Assembly: GCF_035946055.1 (NCBI RefSeq)
Contig: NZ_CP108364.1
Location: 2,604,001-2,668,000 of the forward strand
DNA: 64,000 nucleotides
DNA from: Streptomyces sp. NBC_01341
GTDB taxonomy: Bacteria; Actinomycetota; Actinomycetes; Streptomycetales; Streptomycetaceae
Direction of reading: 5' to 3'
Part shown: positions 1-7,399 of the stretch, piece by piece
Numbering within the stretch: position 1 is the stretch's first letter
Layout: every line of letters starts with the position of its first letter
Notes under the pieces: generated by a model
Databases searched by the model: none
Seen by the model: only the letters and a program-made list of their open reading frames with translations
What the model was told of the DNA's origin: nothing
Made by a program: the position numbers and the translations under genes

Positions 1-1165
1 TCCGGGCGGCCTCGTCCCCGGGTTCGGTGATGATGAGCGGGTGGAGGTTGCCGTCGCCGGCGTGCGCGATGTTGGCGATGAGGACGTCGTGTTCGCGGGA
101 GATCTCCTCGATGCGTGCCAGCATTCGCGGCACCTTCGACCGTGGAACCACCACGTCCTCGGTGAGGACCGGGCCGAGCCGCTCCAGCGCCGGGTAGGCG
201 AGCCGCCGGGCCTGGAAGAGGGCGTCCGCCTCCGCCTGGTCGGTGGAGACCTCGGCCCAGGCGGCGCCCGCCTCGGCGAAACAGGCCCGCATGGCTTCGG
301 CCTCGGCGTCGCCCGCGGCGCCCGGGGTGTCCACGCGGCCGAGAAGGATCGCGTCGGCGTCCGCCGACAGCCCCATGTTCTTCCACTCGTCGACGGCCTT
401 CAGGCAGTGCCTGTCGAGGAGTTCGAGCGCGGAGGGCACGATGCCCGCGGCCGTCACCCGGCTCACCGCGTCGCCGGCGGCGACGACCGATTCGAAGAAC
501 CCGGCGACGGTGCGTTCCGCGGGCCGGGCACCCCGCAGCTTCACGGTGATCTCCGTGATCACACCGAGGGTGCCCTCCGAGCCGACGAGGAGTCCGCACA
601 GGTCGTATCCCGCGACCCCCTTCGCGGTCCGCCGACCCACTCGCACGACCTCACCGAGCCCGTTGACGGCTTCCAGCCCGAGCACGTAGTCCCGGGTCAC
701 GCCGTACTTGACGCAGCACATGCCGCCCGCGTTGGTGGCGGCGTTGCCGCCGATCGTCGACCAGGGGGAGCTGGCCGGGTCCGGCGGGTACCAGAGGCCC
801 TGTTCGGCGCACGCCGCGCGCAGATCGTCGTTGACCACTCCCGGCTGGACCACCGCGAGGCGTTCCACCGGGTCGATGAGCAGGATCCGGTTCATGTCCT
901 CGAAGGAGAGGACGACCGCCCCGTCCACCGCGTTGGCGCCGCCCGACAGGCCGGTTCCCGCGCCGCGCGGGACGACCGGGATGCGGCGCTCGGCGCAGTG
1001 GGCGACGACGGCGGCCACCTCGGCGGTGTCCTGGGGCCGCACGACCGCGAGGGGCATCCCGGCCGGGGCCCATTCCGCCTCGTCGTGCGCGTAGCGGCCC
1101 AGACTGTCCGGGTCGGTGATGACCCGGCTCGCCGGAATCCCGTCGGCTGCGTTCGGCTTCGGCAC
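1..1165 (-). CDS. FAD-linked oxidase, GlcD family (3' end beyond window)
   Basis: Minus-strand gene cut by the left edge; about 388 N-terminal residues are visible of an expected 450-460. The visible N-terminal half carries a PCMH-type FAD-binding domain, with a VVPRGAGTGLSGG-type flavin loop near residue 70 and an STIGGNAATNAGG segment near residue 130. The C-terminal FAD-oxidase domain has the family signature HAGDGNLHP close to the cut. Proteins of this type (glycolate oxidase GlcD, D-lactate dehydrogenase) oxidise 2-hydroxy acids with a flavin; which acid is used here cannot be read from sequence. The GTG start at 1165 is preceded by a GGAAAGG ribosome-binding site about 10 nt away. It is divergent from nsrR, and the candidate NsrR operator lies about 105 bp upstream of this start, so shared control is possible but unproven. 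Confidence 0.88.
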   Translation of the reverse strand, partial: MPKPNAADGIPASRVITDPDSLGRYAHDEAEWAPAGMPLAVVRPQDTAEVAAVVAHCAERRIPVVPRGAGTGLSGGANAVDGAVVLSFEDMNRILLIDPVERLAVVQPGVVNDDLRAACAEQGLWYPPDPASSPWSTIGGNAATNAGGMCCVKYGVTRDYVLGLEAVNGLGEVVRVGRRTAKGVAGYDLCGLLVGSEGTLGVITEITVKLRGARPAERTVAGFFESVVAAGDAVSRVTAAGIVPSALELLDRHCLKAVDEWKNMGLSADADAILLGRVDTPGAAGDAEAEAMRACFAEAGAAWAEVSTDQAEADALFQARRLAYPALERLGPVLTEDVVVPRSKVPRMLARIEEISREHDVLIANIAHAGDGNLHPLIITEPGDEAAR

Positions 1166-1270
1166 GGCCGCTGACCACCTTTCCCGCGCTGGCGTACCCC
1201 GCACCTGCCGCGAGGTCGCACCCTCCATCATGGCGCGCCCTCCGCGGGGGCTCGCGTCGACCCCGACCTT

Positions 1271-1293
1271 AAGTTGCATCTCCGATGCCACTT
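1271..1293. promoter_or_regulatory. candidate NsrR operator before nsrR
   Basis: A 23-bp near-perfect inverted repeat: AAGTTGCATC, a 3-bp spacer, then GATGCCACTT (one mismatch between arms). It fits the 11-1-11 architecture of NsrR sites (AAG-TGCAT half sites) described for enterobacterial NsrR. It ends 16 bp before the nsrR ATG, where it would overlap the promoter, which suggests autoregulation. It could also affect the divergent oxidase. Confidence 0.65.
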
Positions 1294-1309
1294 ACCTACG
1301 CTGAGCGCC

Positions 1310-1762
1310 ATGCGGCTGACGCGATTCACCGACGTGGCGCTCCGGGTGCTGATGCGCCTGACCGTCACCAAGGACGGCGAGGACCCACCGACCACCCGGG
1401 AGGTGGCGGCCTCGATGCAGGTGCCGTACACCCACGCGGCGAAGGTCGTCGCCCGGCTCCAGCACCTCGGCCTGATCGACGCGCGACGCGGCCGGGGCGG
1501 GGGCCTCACCCTCACCGCGGCCGGACACTCCGCCTCGGTCGGCGCCCTGGTACGCGAGCTCGAAGGGCCCGGGGAGGTCGTGGAGTGCGAGGGGAGCACC
1601 CCCTGCCCCCTGCGGTCCGCCTGCCGGCTGCGCGCCGCGCTGCGCCAGGCCGAAGAGGCGTTCTACGCCTCCCTCGACCCCCTCACGGTCGGCGACCTCG
1701 CCTCCTCCCCCACCGGCCCGCTGCTGATCGCCATCAGCTCAGGCAGGCCGGCACCCGGCTGA
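1310..1762 (+). CDS. nsrR: NsrR, Rrf2-family [Fe-S] nitric-oxide-sensing repressor
   Basis: 150-residue Rrf2-family regulator. An N-terminal winged helix-turn-helix (about residues 1-75, with TTREVAASMQVPYTHAAKVV as the recognition region) is followed by the cluster-binding loop holding Cys93, Cys99 and Cys105, the same spacing and numbering as the [4Fe-4S] ligands of Streptomyces coelicolor NsrR. The family represses NO-detoxification genes and releases DNA when NO nitrosylates the cluster. The flavohaemoglobin gene lies immediately downstream in the same direction, 138 bp away, the classic target. The ATG at 1310 gives the standard length; no strong ribosome-binding site precedes it. A candidate operator covers the upstream region. 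Confidence 0.93.
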   Translation: MRLTRFTDVALRVLMRLTVTKDGEDPPTTREVAASMQVPYTHAAKVVARLQHLGLIDARRGRGGGLTLTAAGHSASVGALVRELEGPGEVVECEGSTPCPLRSACRLRAALRQAEEAFYASLDPLTVGDLASSPTGPLLIAISSGRPAPG

Positions 1763-1831
1763 TTCCACCCGCACCCTGCGGACGCGGTCCGCCTCCGGCC
1801 GGCCGTACCGCACGGCTCCCGCGCGCCACAA

Positions 1832-1854
1832 AATACGTATCTCATATTCCAATA
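1832..1854. promoter_or_regulatory. candidate NsrR operator before hmp
   Basis: An A+T-rich island in otherwise G+C-rich DNA, reading AATACGTATCT followed by CATATTCCAATA, 47 bp upstream of the hmp start. From memory it resembles the NsrR-protected site before S. coelicolor hmpA1, which has ACGAATATCATCTACC at its centre. The dyad symmetry is weak, so the assignment rests on that similarity and on position. Confidence 0.55.
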
Positions 1855-1900
1855 AAGATGGGGCGGGCACGACCCGCCCCTCGTACCAAGGAGTCACCCG

Positions 1901-3097
1901 ATGCTCTCCGAGACGTCGACCGCCACCGTCCGCACCACCCTCCCCGCCGTCGGGGCGGCCATCGGGGACATAGCGGATCTCTTCTACCGGAAGCTGTTCG
2001 ACGCCCACCCGGAACTGCTCAGGGACCTCTTCAACCGGGGCAACCAGGCCTCCGGCACACAGCGCCGCGCGCTCGCCGGATCCATCGCCGCCTTCGCCAC
2101 CCAGCTCGTCGAGCACCCCGGCACCCGGCCCGACGCGATGCTCGGCCGCATCGCGAACAAGCACGCGTCCCTCGGCATCACGGCCCCGCAGTACGAGATC
2201 GTGCACACCCACCTCTTCGCCGCGATCACCGAGGTGCTCGGCGACGCGGTCACCCCCGAGGTCGCCGCGGCCTGGGACGAGGTCTACTGGCTGATGGCCA
2301 ACGCCCTGATCGCCATCGAGGAACGGCTCTACGCGCAGCAGGGCGTGCTCGCGGGTGACGTGTGGCGCGAGTGGACGGTGGTCTCACGCACCGAGGACAC
2401 CCCGGCCGTGGCCACCTTCCGGCTCACCCCCGCCGACGGCTCGCCCGCCCCCGCCTTCCGGCCGGGCCAGTACGTCTCCGTCCAGGTGGAACTCCCGGAC
2501 GGAGCCCGCCAGATCCGCCAGTACAGCCTCACCGGGGCGCCGGGCGGCGGCCCGCGCTCCCTCTCCGTCAAGCGGGTAGAGGGCGGGGAGGGCCCCGACG
2601 GCGAGGTCTCCGCCCACCTGCACGCGCGGCTGCGCGCGGGCGACCGGCTGCGCCTCTCCGCCCCGTACGGCGATCTGGTACTGGACGACTCCGGCGCGCC
2701 GCTGCTGCTCGCCTCCGCCGGCATCGGCTGCACCCCGGTCCTGTCGATGCTGGAGCACCTGGCTGCCGAGGGGCACCCGACGCGGGTGACCGTCGTGCAC
2801 GGCGACCGCTCCCCGGCGGACCACGCCCTGCGCACCGACCACGCGGCGCTGACGGAGAAGCTCCCCGACGCCGCCGCACACTTCTGGTACGAGGACCCGG
2901 AGCCGGGCCACCCCGCCGAGCGCACCGGACACGTCGACCTGAGCGGCCTGCCGGTCGCCCCGGGCACCCGCGCCTACCTCTGCGGACCCCTGCCCTTCAT
3001 GAGGGCCGTCCGCTCCCAGCTCCTGGGCAAGGGAGTGGCCGCGGCCGACATCCACTACGAGGTGTTCGGCCCCGACATGTGGCTCGCCCAGGACTGA
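1901..3097 (+). CDS. hmp: flavohaemoglobin, nitric oxide dioxygenase
   Basis: 398 residues, the normal length for Hmp. The globin domain (about 1-140) has the haem-ligating proximal histidine at His88 in ANKHASLG and the distal tyrosine at Tyr29. The ferredoxin-reductase-like FAD domain (about 150-260) contains RQYSLTG. The C-terminal NAD(P)H domain carries GIGCTPVLSML and ends with the typical EVFGPDMW. The enzyme converts NO and O2 to nitrate at NAD(P)H expense in the cytoplasm. AAGGAG lies 7 nt before the ATG. Adjacent nsrR and the candidate operator indicate NO-inducible expression. No hairpin terminator is obvious downstream; two near copies of GGCACGCGTCGG lie just after the stop. Confidence 0.96.
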   Translation: MLSETSTATVRTTLPAVGAAIGDIADLFYRKLFDAHPELLRDLFNRGNQASGTQRRALAGSIAAFATQLVEHPGTRPDAMLGRIANKHASLGITAPQYEIVHTHLFAAITEVLGDAVTPEVAAAWDEVYWLMANALIAIEERLYAQQGVLAGDVWREWTVVSRTEDTPAVATFRLTPADGSPAPAFRPGQYVSVQVELPDGARQIRQYSLTGAPGGGPRSLSVKRVEGGEGPDGEVSAHLHARLRAGDRLRLSAPYGDLVLDDSGAPLLLASAGIGCTPVLSMLEHLAAEGHPTRVTVVHGDRSPADHALRTDHAALTEKLPDAAAHFWYEDPEPGHPAERTGHVDLSGLPVAPGTRAYLCGPLPFMRAVRSQLLGKGVAAADIHYEVFGPDMWLAQD

Positions 3098-3239
3098 GGC
3101 ACGCGTCGGGGCACGCGTCGGCCGGCACCCGGAAAATGTCCGGATCCGCTCGCACAGTTCCCGAACAGGTTTGGCGGAGCCTCATGTTCCGGTAGAAGCG
3201 CTGTACGGACACACTCCCCCTCTACCGAAGGAGCCGGCC

Positions 3240-3830
3240 ATGTCCTCACCCATGTCCGCGAGCAGCTTCCTCAAAGCCCTGAAGGACGAGGGACTCACCG
3301 TCGTCCAGGTGGGCGACTGGCGCACGCACAACCGCAACCACAAGGGCCCGTGGGGACCGGTGCACGGTGTGATGCTCCACCACACCGTCACCAGCGGCAC
3401 CGCCCGCACCGTCGAGATCTGCCGTGACGGCTACTCCGGCCTCCCGGGCCCCCTCTGCCACGGCGTGATCGCCAAGGACGGAAAGGTCCACCTGGTCGGC
3501 TACGGCCGCGCCAACCACGCCGGCCTCGGCGACGACGACGTCCTGCGCGCCGTGATCGCCGAGAAGCGCCTGCCGTCGGACAACGAGTCGAACACGGACG
3601 GCAACCGGCACTTCTACGGCTTCGAGTGCGAGAACCTCGGCGACGGCGAGGACCCCTGGCCCGCCGTCCAGCTCGAGGCCATCGAGAGGGCGGCCGCGGC
3701 GGTCTGCCGATTCCACGGCTGGGGCGCCCCGTCCGTCATCGGGCACCGGGAGTGGCAGCCCGGCAAGGTCGACCCGCTCGGCTTCTCGATGACCGGCATG
3801 CGCAACCGGATCCACGACCGGCTGAAGTAG
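3240..3830 (+). CDS. N-acetylmuramoyl-L-alanine amidase / PGRP-domain protein
   Basis: 196 residues consisting almost entirely of one Amidase_2/PGRP domain. Zinc ligands are visible: a histidine in MLHHTV near residue 45, a histidine in IGHREWQ near residue 170, and the aspartate of KVDPLG eight residues later. Such enzymes cleave the bond between MurNAc and L-Ala of peptidoglycan. There is no signal peptide, transmembrane segment or cell-wall-binding repeat, so either the protein stays in the cytoplasm (muropeptide recycling) or it leaves by an unrecognised route, as phage endolysins do. The start is the ATG preceded by AAGGAG seven nt away. Not an obvious operon partner of hmp (142-bp gap). 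Confidence 0.85.
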   Translation: MSSPMSASSFLKALKDEGLTVVQVGDWRTHNRNHKGPWGPVHGVMLHHTVTSGTARTVEICRDGYSGLPGPLCHGVIAKDGKVHLVGYGRANHAGLGDDDVLRAVIAEKRLPSDNESNTDGNRHFYGFECENLGDGEDPWPAVQLEAIERAAAAVCRFHGWGAPSVIGHREWQPGKVDPLGFSMTGMRNRIHDRLK

Positions 3831-3859
3831 ACCGGCGGGGGGCGGCACACAATGACGTC

Positions 3860-4774
3860 ATGCGTGACGAAGCACTCGACCTCTCCCGGCTGCGGCCGGC
3901 TCTCCCCTCACCCCTTCAGCCGGTCGAGGACGAGCACTTCGCCCGGCACGGTGTGACGCTGCTGCTCAAGCGCGACGACCTGATCCACCCCGACCTGCCG
4001 GGCAACAAGTGGCGAAAACTCGCCCCCAACATCCGGGCCGCCGCCGGCCGTACCGTGCTGACCTTCGGCGGGGCCTACTCCAACCACCTGCGCGCCACCG
4101 CCGCCGCGGGACGCCTGCTGGGTTTCCCCACCGTCGGCGTCGTACGGGGCGACGAACTGGCCGGGCGCCCGTTGAACCCCTCCCTCGCGCGCTGCGCGGC
4201 CGACGGTATGCGCCTGCATTTCGTGGACAGGGCGACCTACCGCGCGAAGACCACTCCCGGCGTCCTGGACGGCCTGCTGCGCCTCTTCGGGGAGTGCGCG
4301 GTCGTCCCGGAGGGCGGCAGCAACGCCCTCGCCGCTCGGGGCTGCGCAGAGCTCGGCCGCGAACTGCGCGGCGTGGGCGGCACGGCGGCCGTCGCCTGCG
4401 GCACCGGCGGCACCCTGGCGGGTCTCGCCGCCGGCCTCGGACCGGGGCAGCGCGCCCTCGGCATTGCGGTCCTGCGCGGCGGCTTCCTGGCCGAGTCCGT
4501 ACGCGGTCTCCAGCAGGAGGCGTTCGGCGGCCCGGCCGGCCGGTGGTCGCTGGACGAGCGCTTCCACTTCGGCGGGTACGCCCGTACGACTCCGGAGCTG
4601 CACGCCTTCGCCGACGCGTTCGAGGACCGGCACGGGCTGCCCGTGGAACGGCTCTATGTGGCCAAACTTCTGTACGGCCTGACCGTCCTCGCCCGCGAAG
4701 GCGCCTTCGCGCGGGGTTCCACGGTGACCGCGGTCATCACCGGCCGGCCCTCACCCGAGGCTGACGGCGGCTAG
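3860..4774 (+). CDS. PLP-dependent ACC deaminase / D-cysteine desulfhydrase family enzyme
   Basis: 304 residues of the fold-II PLP family (tryptophan synthase beta-like). The Schiff-base lysine lies in LPGNKWRKL (residue 51), a conserved asparagine in SNHLRA, and the phosphate-binding glycine loop is CGTGGTLAGL near residue 180. Members of this subfamily are 1-aminocyclopropane-1-carboxylate deaminases or D-cysteine desulfhydrases; annotation by similarity does not separate them, and the usual ACC-deaminase tyrosine and glutamate positions were not checked by alignment. The ATG at 3860 begins 29 bp after the amidase stop, with only a G-rich stretch as ribosome-binding site. The two genes may be co-transcribed without functional linkage. 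Confidence 0.8.
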   Translation: MRDEALDLSRLRPALPSPLQPVEDEHFARHGVTLLLKRDDLIHPDLPGNKWRKLAPNIRAAAGRTVLTFGGAYSNHLRATAAAGRLLGFPTVGVVRGDELAGRPLNPSLARCAADGMRLHFVDRATYRAKTTPGVLDGLLRLFGECAVVPEGGSNALAARGCAELGRELRGVGGTAAVACGTGGTLAGLAAGLGPGQRALGIAVLRGGFLAESVRGLQQEAFGGPAGRWSLDERFHFGGYARTTPELHAFADAFEDRHGLPVERLYVAKLLYGLTVLAREGAFARGSTVTAVITGRPSPEADGG

Positions 4775-4817
4775 GGTCTTTCGCCTGCGTGGGGCCGGTC
4801 AGCGAGCGGGTCCGGTG

Positions 4818-4844
4818 CCTGGCATCGCGAGTCACGGTGCCAGG
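4818..4844. terminator. hairpin between convergent genes
   Basis: CCTGGCA and TGCCAGG form perfect 7-bp arms around a 13-nt loop, between the stops of the PLP enzyme and the antiporter. A weak bidirectional terminator candidate without a U-tract. Confidence 0.45.
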
Positions 4845-4856
4845 GCAGGAGAGGCT

Positions 4857-6458
4857 CTAGTCCGCGTCGGACTCCCGGTAGGCGGCCGCCTCCTCCAGGT
4901 CCAGCCTGCGCAGCAGGGCGCGCATCATCTCGTCGTCGATCCGCCGTTCGTCCCTGAGGCGTACGAAGACCGCCCGCTCGGCGTCGATCATCTCCCTCGC
5001 CAGCCGCCGGTAGGTGTCGTCGGCCGATTCCCCGGTGACCGGATTGGGCCGGCCGAGGCGCTCCCAGACGGCGTTGCGGCGCCGCTCCATCACGGCCCGC
5101 AGCCGCTGGGTCAGGGGATCGGGCAGTTCGTTGGCGGGGTCGGACAGCAGCGCGTCCAGTCTGGCGTCCGCGGCTGCGGACGCCTCGCTCTGCGCCTGTG
5201 CCTCCGCCAGCGTCTCACCTCGCGCGTCACGGCCCGGGAGCTTCAGCACGCGCACCATCAGGGGCAGGCTGAGTCCCTGGACGACCAGGGTCCCGATGAC
5301 CGTGGTGAAGGTCAGGAACAGCACGAGGTTGCGCGCCGGGAACTTCTCACCGTCGGGCGTCAGCAGGGGGATGGAGAACGCGATGGCGAGCGAGACGACG
5401 CCCCTCATGCCGGCCCAGCTGACGATCAGCGGGGACGTCCAGGGCAGCGGCCCCTCGCGTTCCCGGACACGCCGGGACACCCACAGGGGCAGATAGCTCG
5501 CGGGATACACCCAGAGGAAGCGGACCACGACCACGGCGATGAACACGAGGACCGCGTACTGGAGCGCCTCGCCCACGCTGTATTCCCCCAGCTCCCGCAG
5601 GACGAAGGGCAACTGCAGTCCGATCAGCGCGAAGACGGCGGACTCCAGGATGAACGCCACCATCTTCCAGACCGCCGCCTCCTGCAGCCGGGTCGCGAAG
5701 TCGACCTGCCAGGAGCGGTGCCCCAGATACAGCGCGACGACGACCACGGCGAGCACCCCGGAGGCGTGCACCCGCTCGGCGGCGGCGTACGCCACGAAGG
5801 GGATGAGCAGCGACAGGGTGTTCTGGAGCAGCGCCTCCTTGAGGTGCGTGCGCAGCCAGTGCAGCGGAACCATCAGCAACAGGCCGACCCCGACGCCGCC
5901 GACCGATGCCACCAGGAACTCGCCGATCCCCTCGCCCCAGTTCATGCCCTCGCCGACCGCGGCTGCGAGAACCACCTTGAAGGCGGTGATGGCGGTGGCG
6001 TCGTTCACCAGGGACTCGCCCTGGAGGATCGTGGTGAGCCGGGCGGGCAGGCCCACCCGGCGGGCGATCGCCGCGGCGGTGACCGCGTCCGGCGGGGCCA
6101 CCACGGCGCCGAGGACCAGCGCGGCGGTCAGCGGCAGGTCCGGGACGAGCAGGTAGGCCAGCCAGCCCACCGCGACCGTCGCGAAGAGGACATAACCCAC
6201 GGAGAGCAGTGCGACGGGCCGCACATTGGCCCGCAGATCCAGGTACGAACTGTCGACCGCGGCCGTGTACAGCAACGGCGGGAGCAGCAGGGGCAGCACG
6301 ACGTGCGCGTCCAGCGTGTAGCTCGGCACCCCGGGCAGATAGGAGGCCACCAGCCCGGCGGCGACCAGCAGCAGGGGTGGGGGCACCGGGGTCCGGCGCG
6401 CCGCCCCGGCGACCACCGCACTGACAGCGACAAGCGCCACCAGCGGCAATGCGTCCAT
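4857..6458 (-). CDS. Na+/H+ antiporter, CPA1 family
   Basis: 533 residues. About 12 hydrophobic segments fill residues 1-400, followed by a hydrophilic tail of roughly 130 residues. The transport core has the CPA1 signatures APPDAVTA (essential aspartate in the TM5 region) and ESLVNDATA (TM6 region). These proteins exchange external protons for cytoplasmic Na+ or K+ and contribute to pH and salt tolerance; the charged tail is usually regulatory. The ATG at 6458 has GGACGGTGAG just before it. The gene is divergent from the UBP zinc-finger gene across only 35 bp, so the two promoters must overlap. Ion specificity is not predictable here. Confidence 0.9.
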   Translation of the reverse strand: MDALPLVALVAVSAVVAGAARRTPVPPPLLLVAAGLVASYLPGVPSYTLDAHVVLPLLLPPLLYTAAVDSSYLDLRANVRPVALLSVGYVLFATVAVGWLAYLLVPDLPLTAALVLGAVVAPPDAVTAAAIARRVGLPARLTTILQGESLVNDATAITAFKVVLAAAVGEGMNWGEGIGEFLVASVGGVGVGLLLMVPLHWLRTHLKEALLQNTLSLLIPFVAYAAAERVHASGVLAVVVVALYLGHRSWQVDFATRLQEAAVWKMVAFILESAVFALIGLQLPFVLRELGEYSVGEALQYAVLVFIAVVVVRFLWVYPASYLPLWVSRRVREREGPLPWTSPLIVSWAGMRGVVSLAIAFSIPLLTPDGEKFPARNLVLFLTFTTVIGTLVVQGLSLPLMVRVLKLPGRDARGETLAEAQAQSEASAAADARLDALLSDPANELPDPLTQRLRAVMERRRNAVWERLGRPNPVTGESADDTYRRLAREMIDAERAVFVRLRDERRIDDEMMRALLRRLDLEEAAAYRESDAD

Positions 6459-6493
6459 CTCACCGTCCTCGTATCCGACGTACCGTGGCCATC

Positions 6494-6754
6494 ATGAGTG
6501 AGTGCCTCCATGTTGACGAGCTGCCGCGCCCCGAGCCGACCCCGCTCGACAAGACCTGTCCGGAGTGTCTGGCCGCGGGCACCCATCCCGTGCAGTTGCG
6601 TCTCTGCCTCGAGTGCGGGCATGTGGGCTGCTGCGATTCCTCGCCCCTGAAACACGCCACGGCGCACTTCGAGGAGACCGGACATCCGGTGATGCGCAGC
6701 TTCGACTGCATGGACAGCTGGCGCTGGTGCTTCGTGGACGGTTCGATCGTCTGA
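6494..6754 (+). CDS. UBP-type zinc-finger domain protein
   Basis: 86 residues formed almost entirely by a ZnF-UBP domain. Cysteine and histidine ligands appear in order in ECLHVD, TCPECLAAG, CLECGHVGCCDSS, KHATAHFEETGHPV and a closing FDCMDSWRWC. In eukaryotic deubiquitinases and HDAC6 this domain binds free ubiquitin C-termini. Actinobacteria lack ubiquitin, so the bacterial role is unknown; recognition of another peptide C-terminus such as Pup is conceivable but unsupported. The ATG at 6494 was chosen because the domain starts at once. The gene stands alone, divergent from the antiporter. Confidence 0.85.
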   Translation: MSECLHVDELPRPEPTPLDKTCPECLAAGTHPVQLRLCLECGHVGCCDSSPLKHATAHFEETGHPVMRSFDCMDSWRWCFVDGSIV

Positions 6755-6843
6755 CGTCTGGGTACGTCAAACCGGCGCCGGTTCTTCTCAATTGACCGCC
6801 GCAGACCTCTAGCCACCGTGCGTACTCGCATGCCTACCATGCG

Positions 6844-6856
6844 TAACGGTGGGTAT
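6844..6856. promoter_or_regulatory. possible BldD-type box upstream of the anti-sigma/sigH operon
   Basis: TAACGGTGGGTAT matches most of the BldD consensus TNACNCWGNGTNA, with two deviations, 130 bp upstream of the anti-sigma gene. It includes GGGTAT, the -10 type used by SigB/SigH-class sigma factors, but I see no good GTTT -35 at the right distance. BldD is known to repress sigH in S. coelicolor. Site identity here is an inference from position and partial match. Confidence 0.35.
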
Positions 6857-6985
6857 GAGGTCCCGACGACACGGCATCATGGGGCGCGATAGCGTCGCCG
6901 AGTCACAGAACCGACGACGGACCGCACGGCCCCCGGGCATTCGCCCCGGAGCCCCGAACGAGTTTGTGCCACCTTGGAGGTGAGG

Positions 6986-7399
6986 GTGTCCCAGATCGCA
7001 GGCGAGCCCGGGAACCAGGACTTCGTTGAGGTCCGGCTGCCCGCTGCGGGTGCCTACCTGTCGGTGCTGCGTACGGCCACGGCCGGCCTCGCAGCGCGCT
7101 TGGACTTCACTCTCGACGAGATCGAGGATCTCCGCATCGCGGTCGACGAGGCCTGCGCGATCCTGCTCCAGCAGGCCGTGCCGGGTTCCGTCCTCAGCTG
7201 CGTCTTCCGCCTCGTGGGCGATTCCCTCGAGGTGACTGTCTCGGCGCCCACGACCGACGGCCGCGCGCCCGAGCGCGACACCTTCGCCTGGACGGTGCTC
7301 TCCGCACTGGCCGGCAAGGTCGACTCGACGGTCGCGGACGACCGGACGGTCAGCATCAGCCTCTACAAACAGCGCGGCGCGGGACCCGGGCCGGCGTGA
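6986..7399 (+). CDS. prsH: anti-sigma factor of SigH (RsbW-like kinase)
   Basis: 137-residue RsbW-type protein of the GHKL ATPase family. The N-box region is LDEIEDLRIAVDEACAIL (about residues 45-62), and a degenerate glycine-poor ATP region follows, as in Streptomyces anti-sigma factors. It would bind SigH and hold it inactive until an anti-anti-sigma factor or stress signal frees it. The GTG start at 6986 is preceded by GGAGG with a 5-nt gap; an in-frame TTG twelve nt earlier is less likely because the ribosome-binding site lies within it. The stop overlaps the sigH start (GTGA), indicating coupled translation and matched stoichiometry. In S. coelicolor the equivalent gene beside sigH is called prsH or ushX. 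Confidence 0.88.
   Translation: MSQIAGEPGNQDFVEVRLPAAGAYLSVLRTATAGLAARLDFTLDEIEDLRIAVDEACAILLQQAVPGSVLSCVFRLVGDSLEVTVSAPTTDGRAPERDTFAWTVLSALAGKVDSTVADDRTVSISLYKQRGAGPGPA

Noticed and set aside
41..1174. Long plus-strand open frame opposite the FAD oxidase
   Set aside because: The minus strand in this interval encodes a clear GlcD-type protein with HAGDGNLHP; the plus frame is rich in Arg/Gly/His/Val and lacks family similarity, a usual antisense shadow in high-G+C DNA.
4815..6497. 560-codon plus-strand open frame across the antiporter
   Set aside because: Composition is Gln/His/Arg/Gly-rich and the opposite strand carries CPA1 transport motifs.
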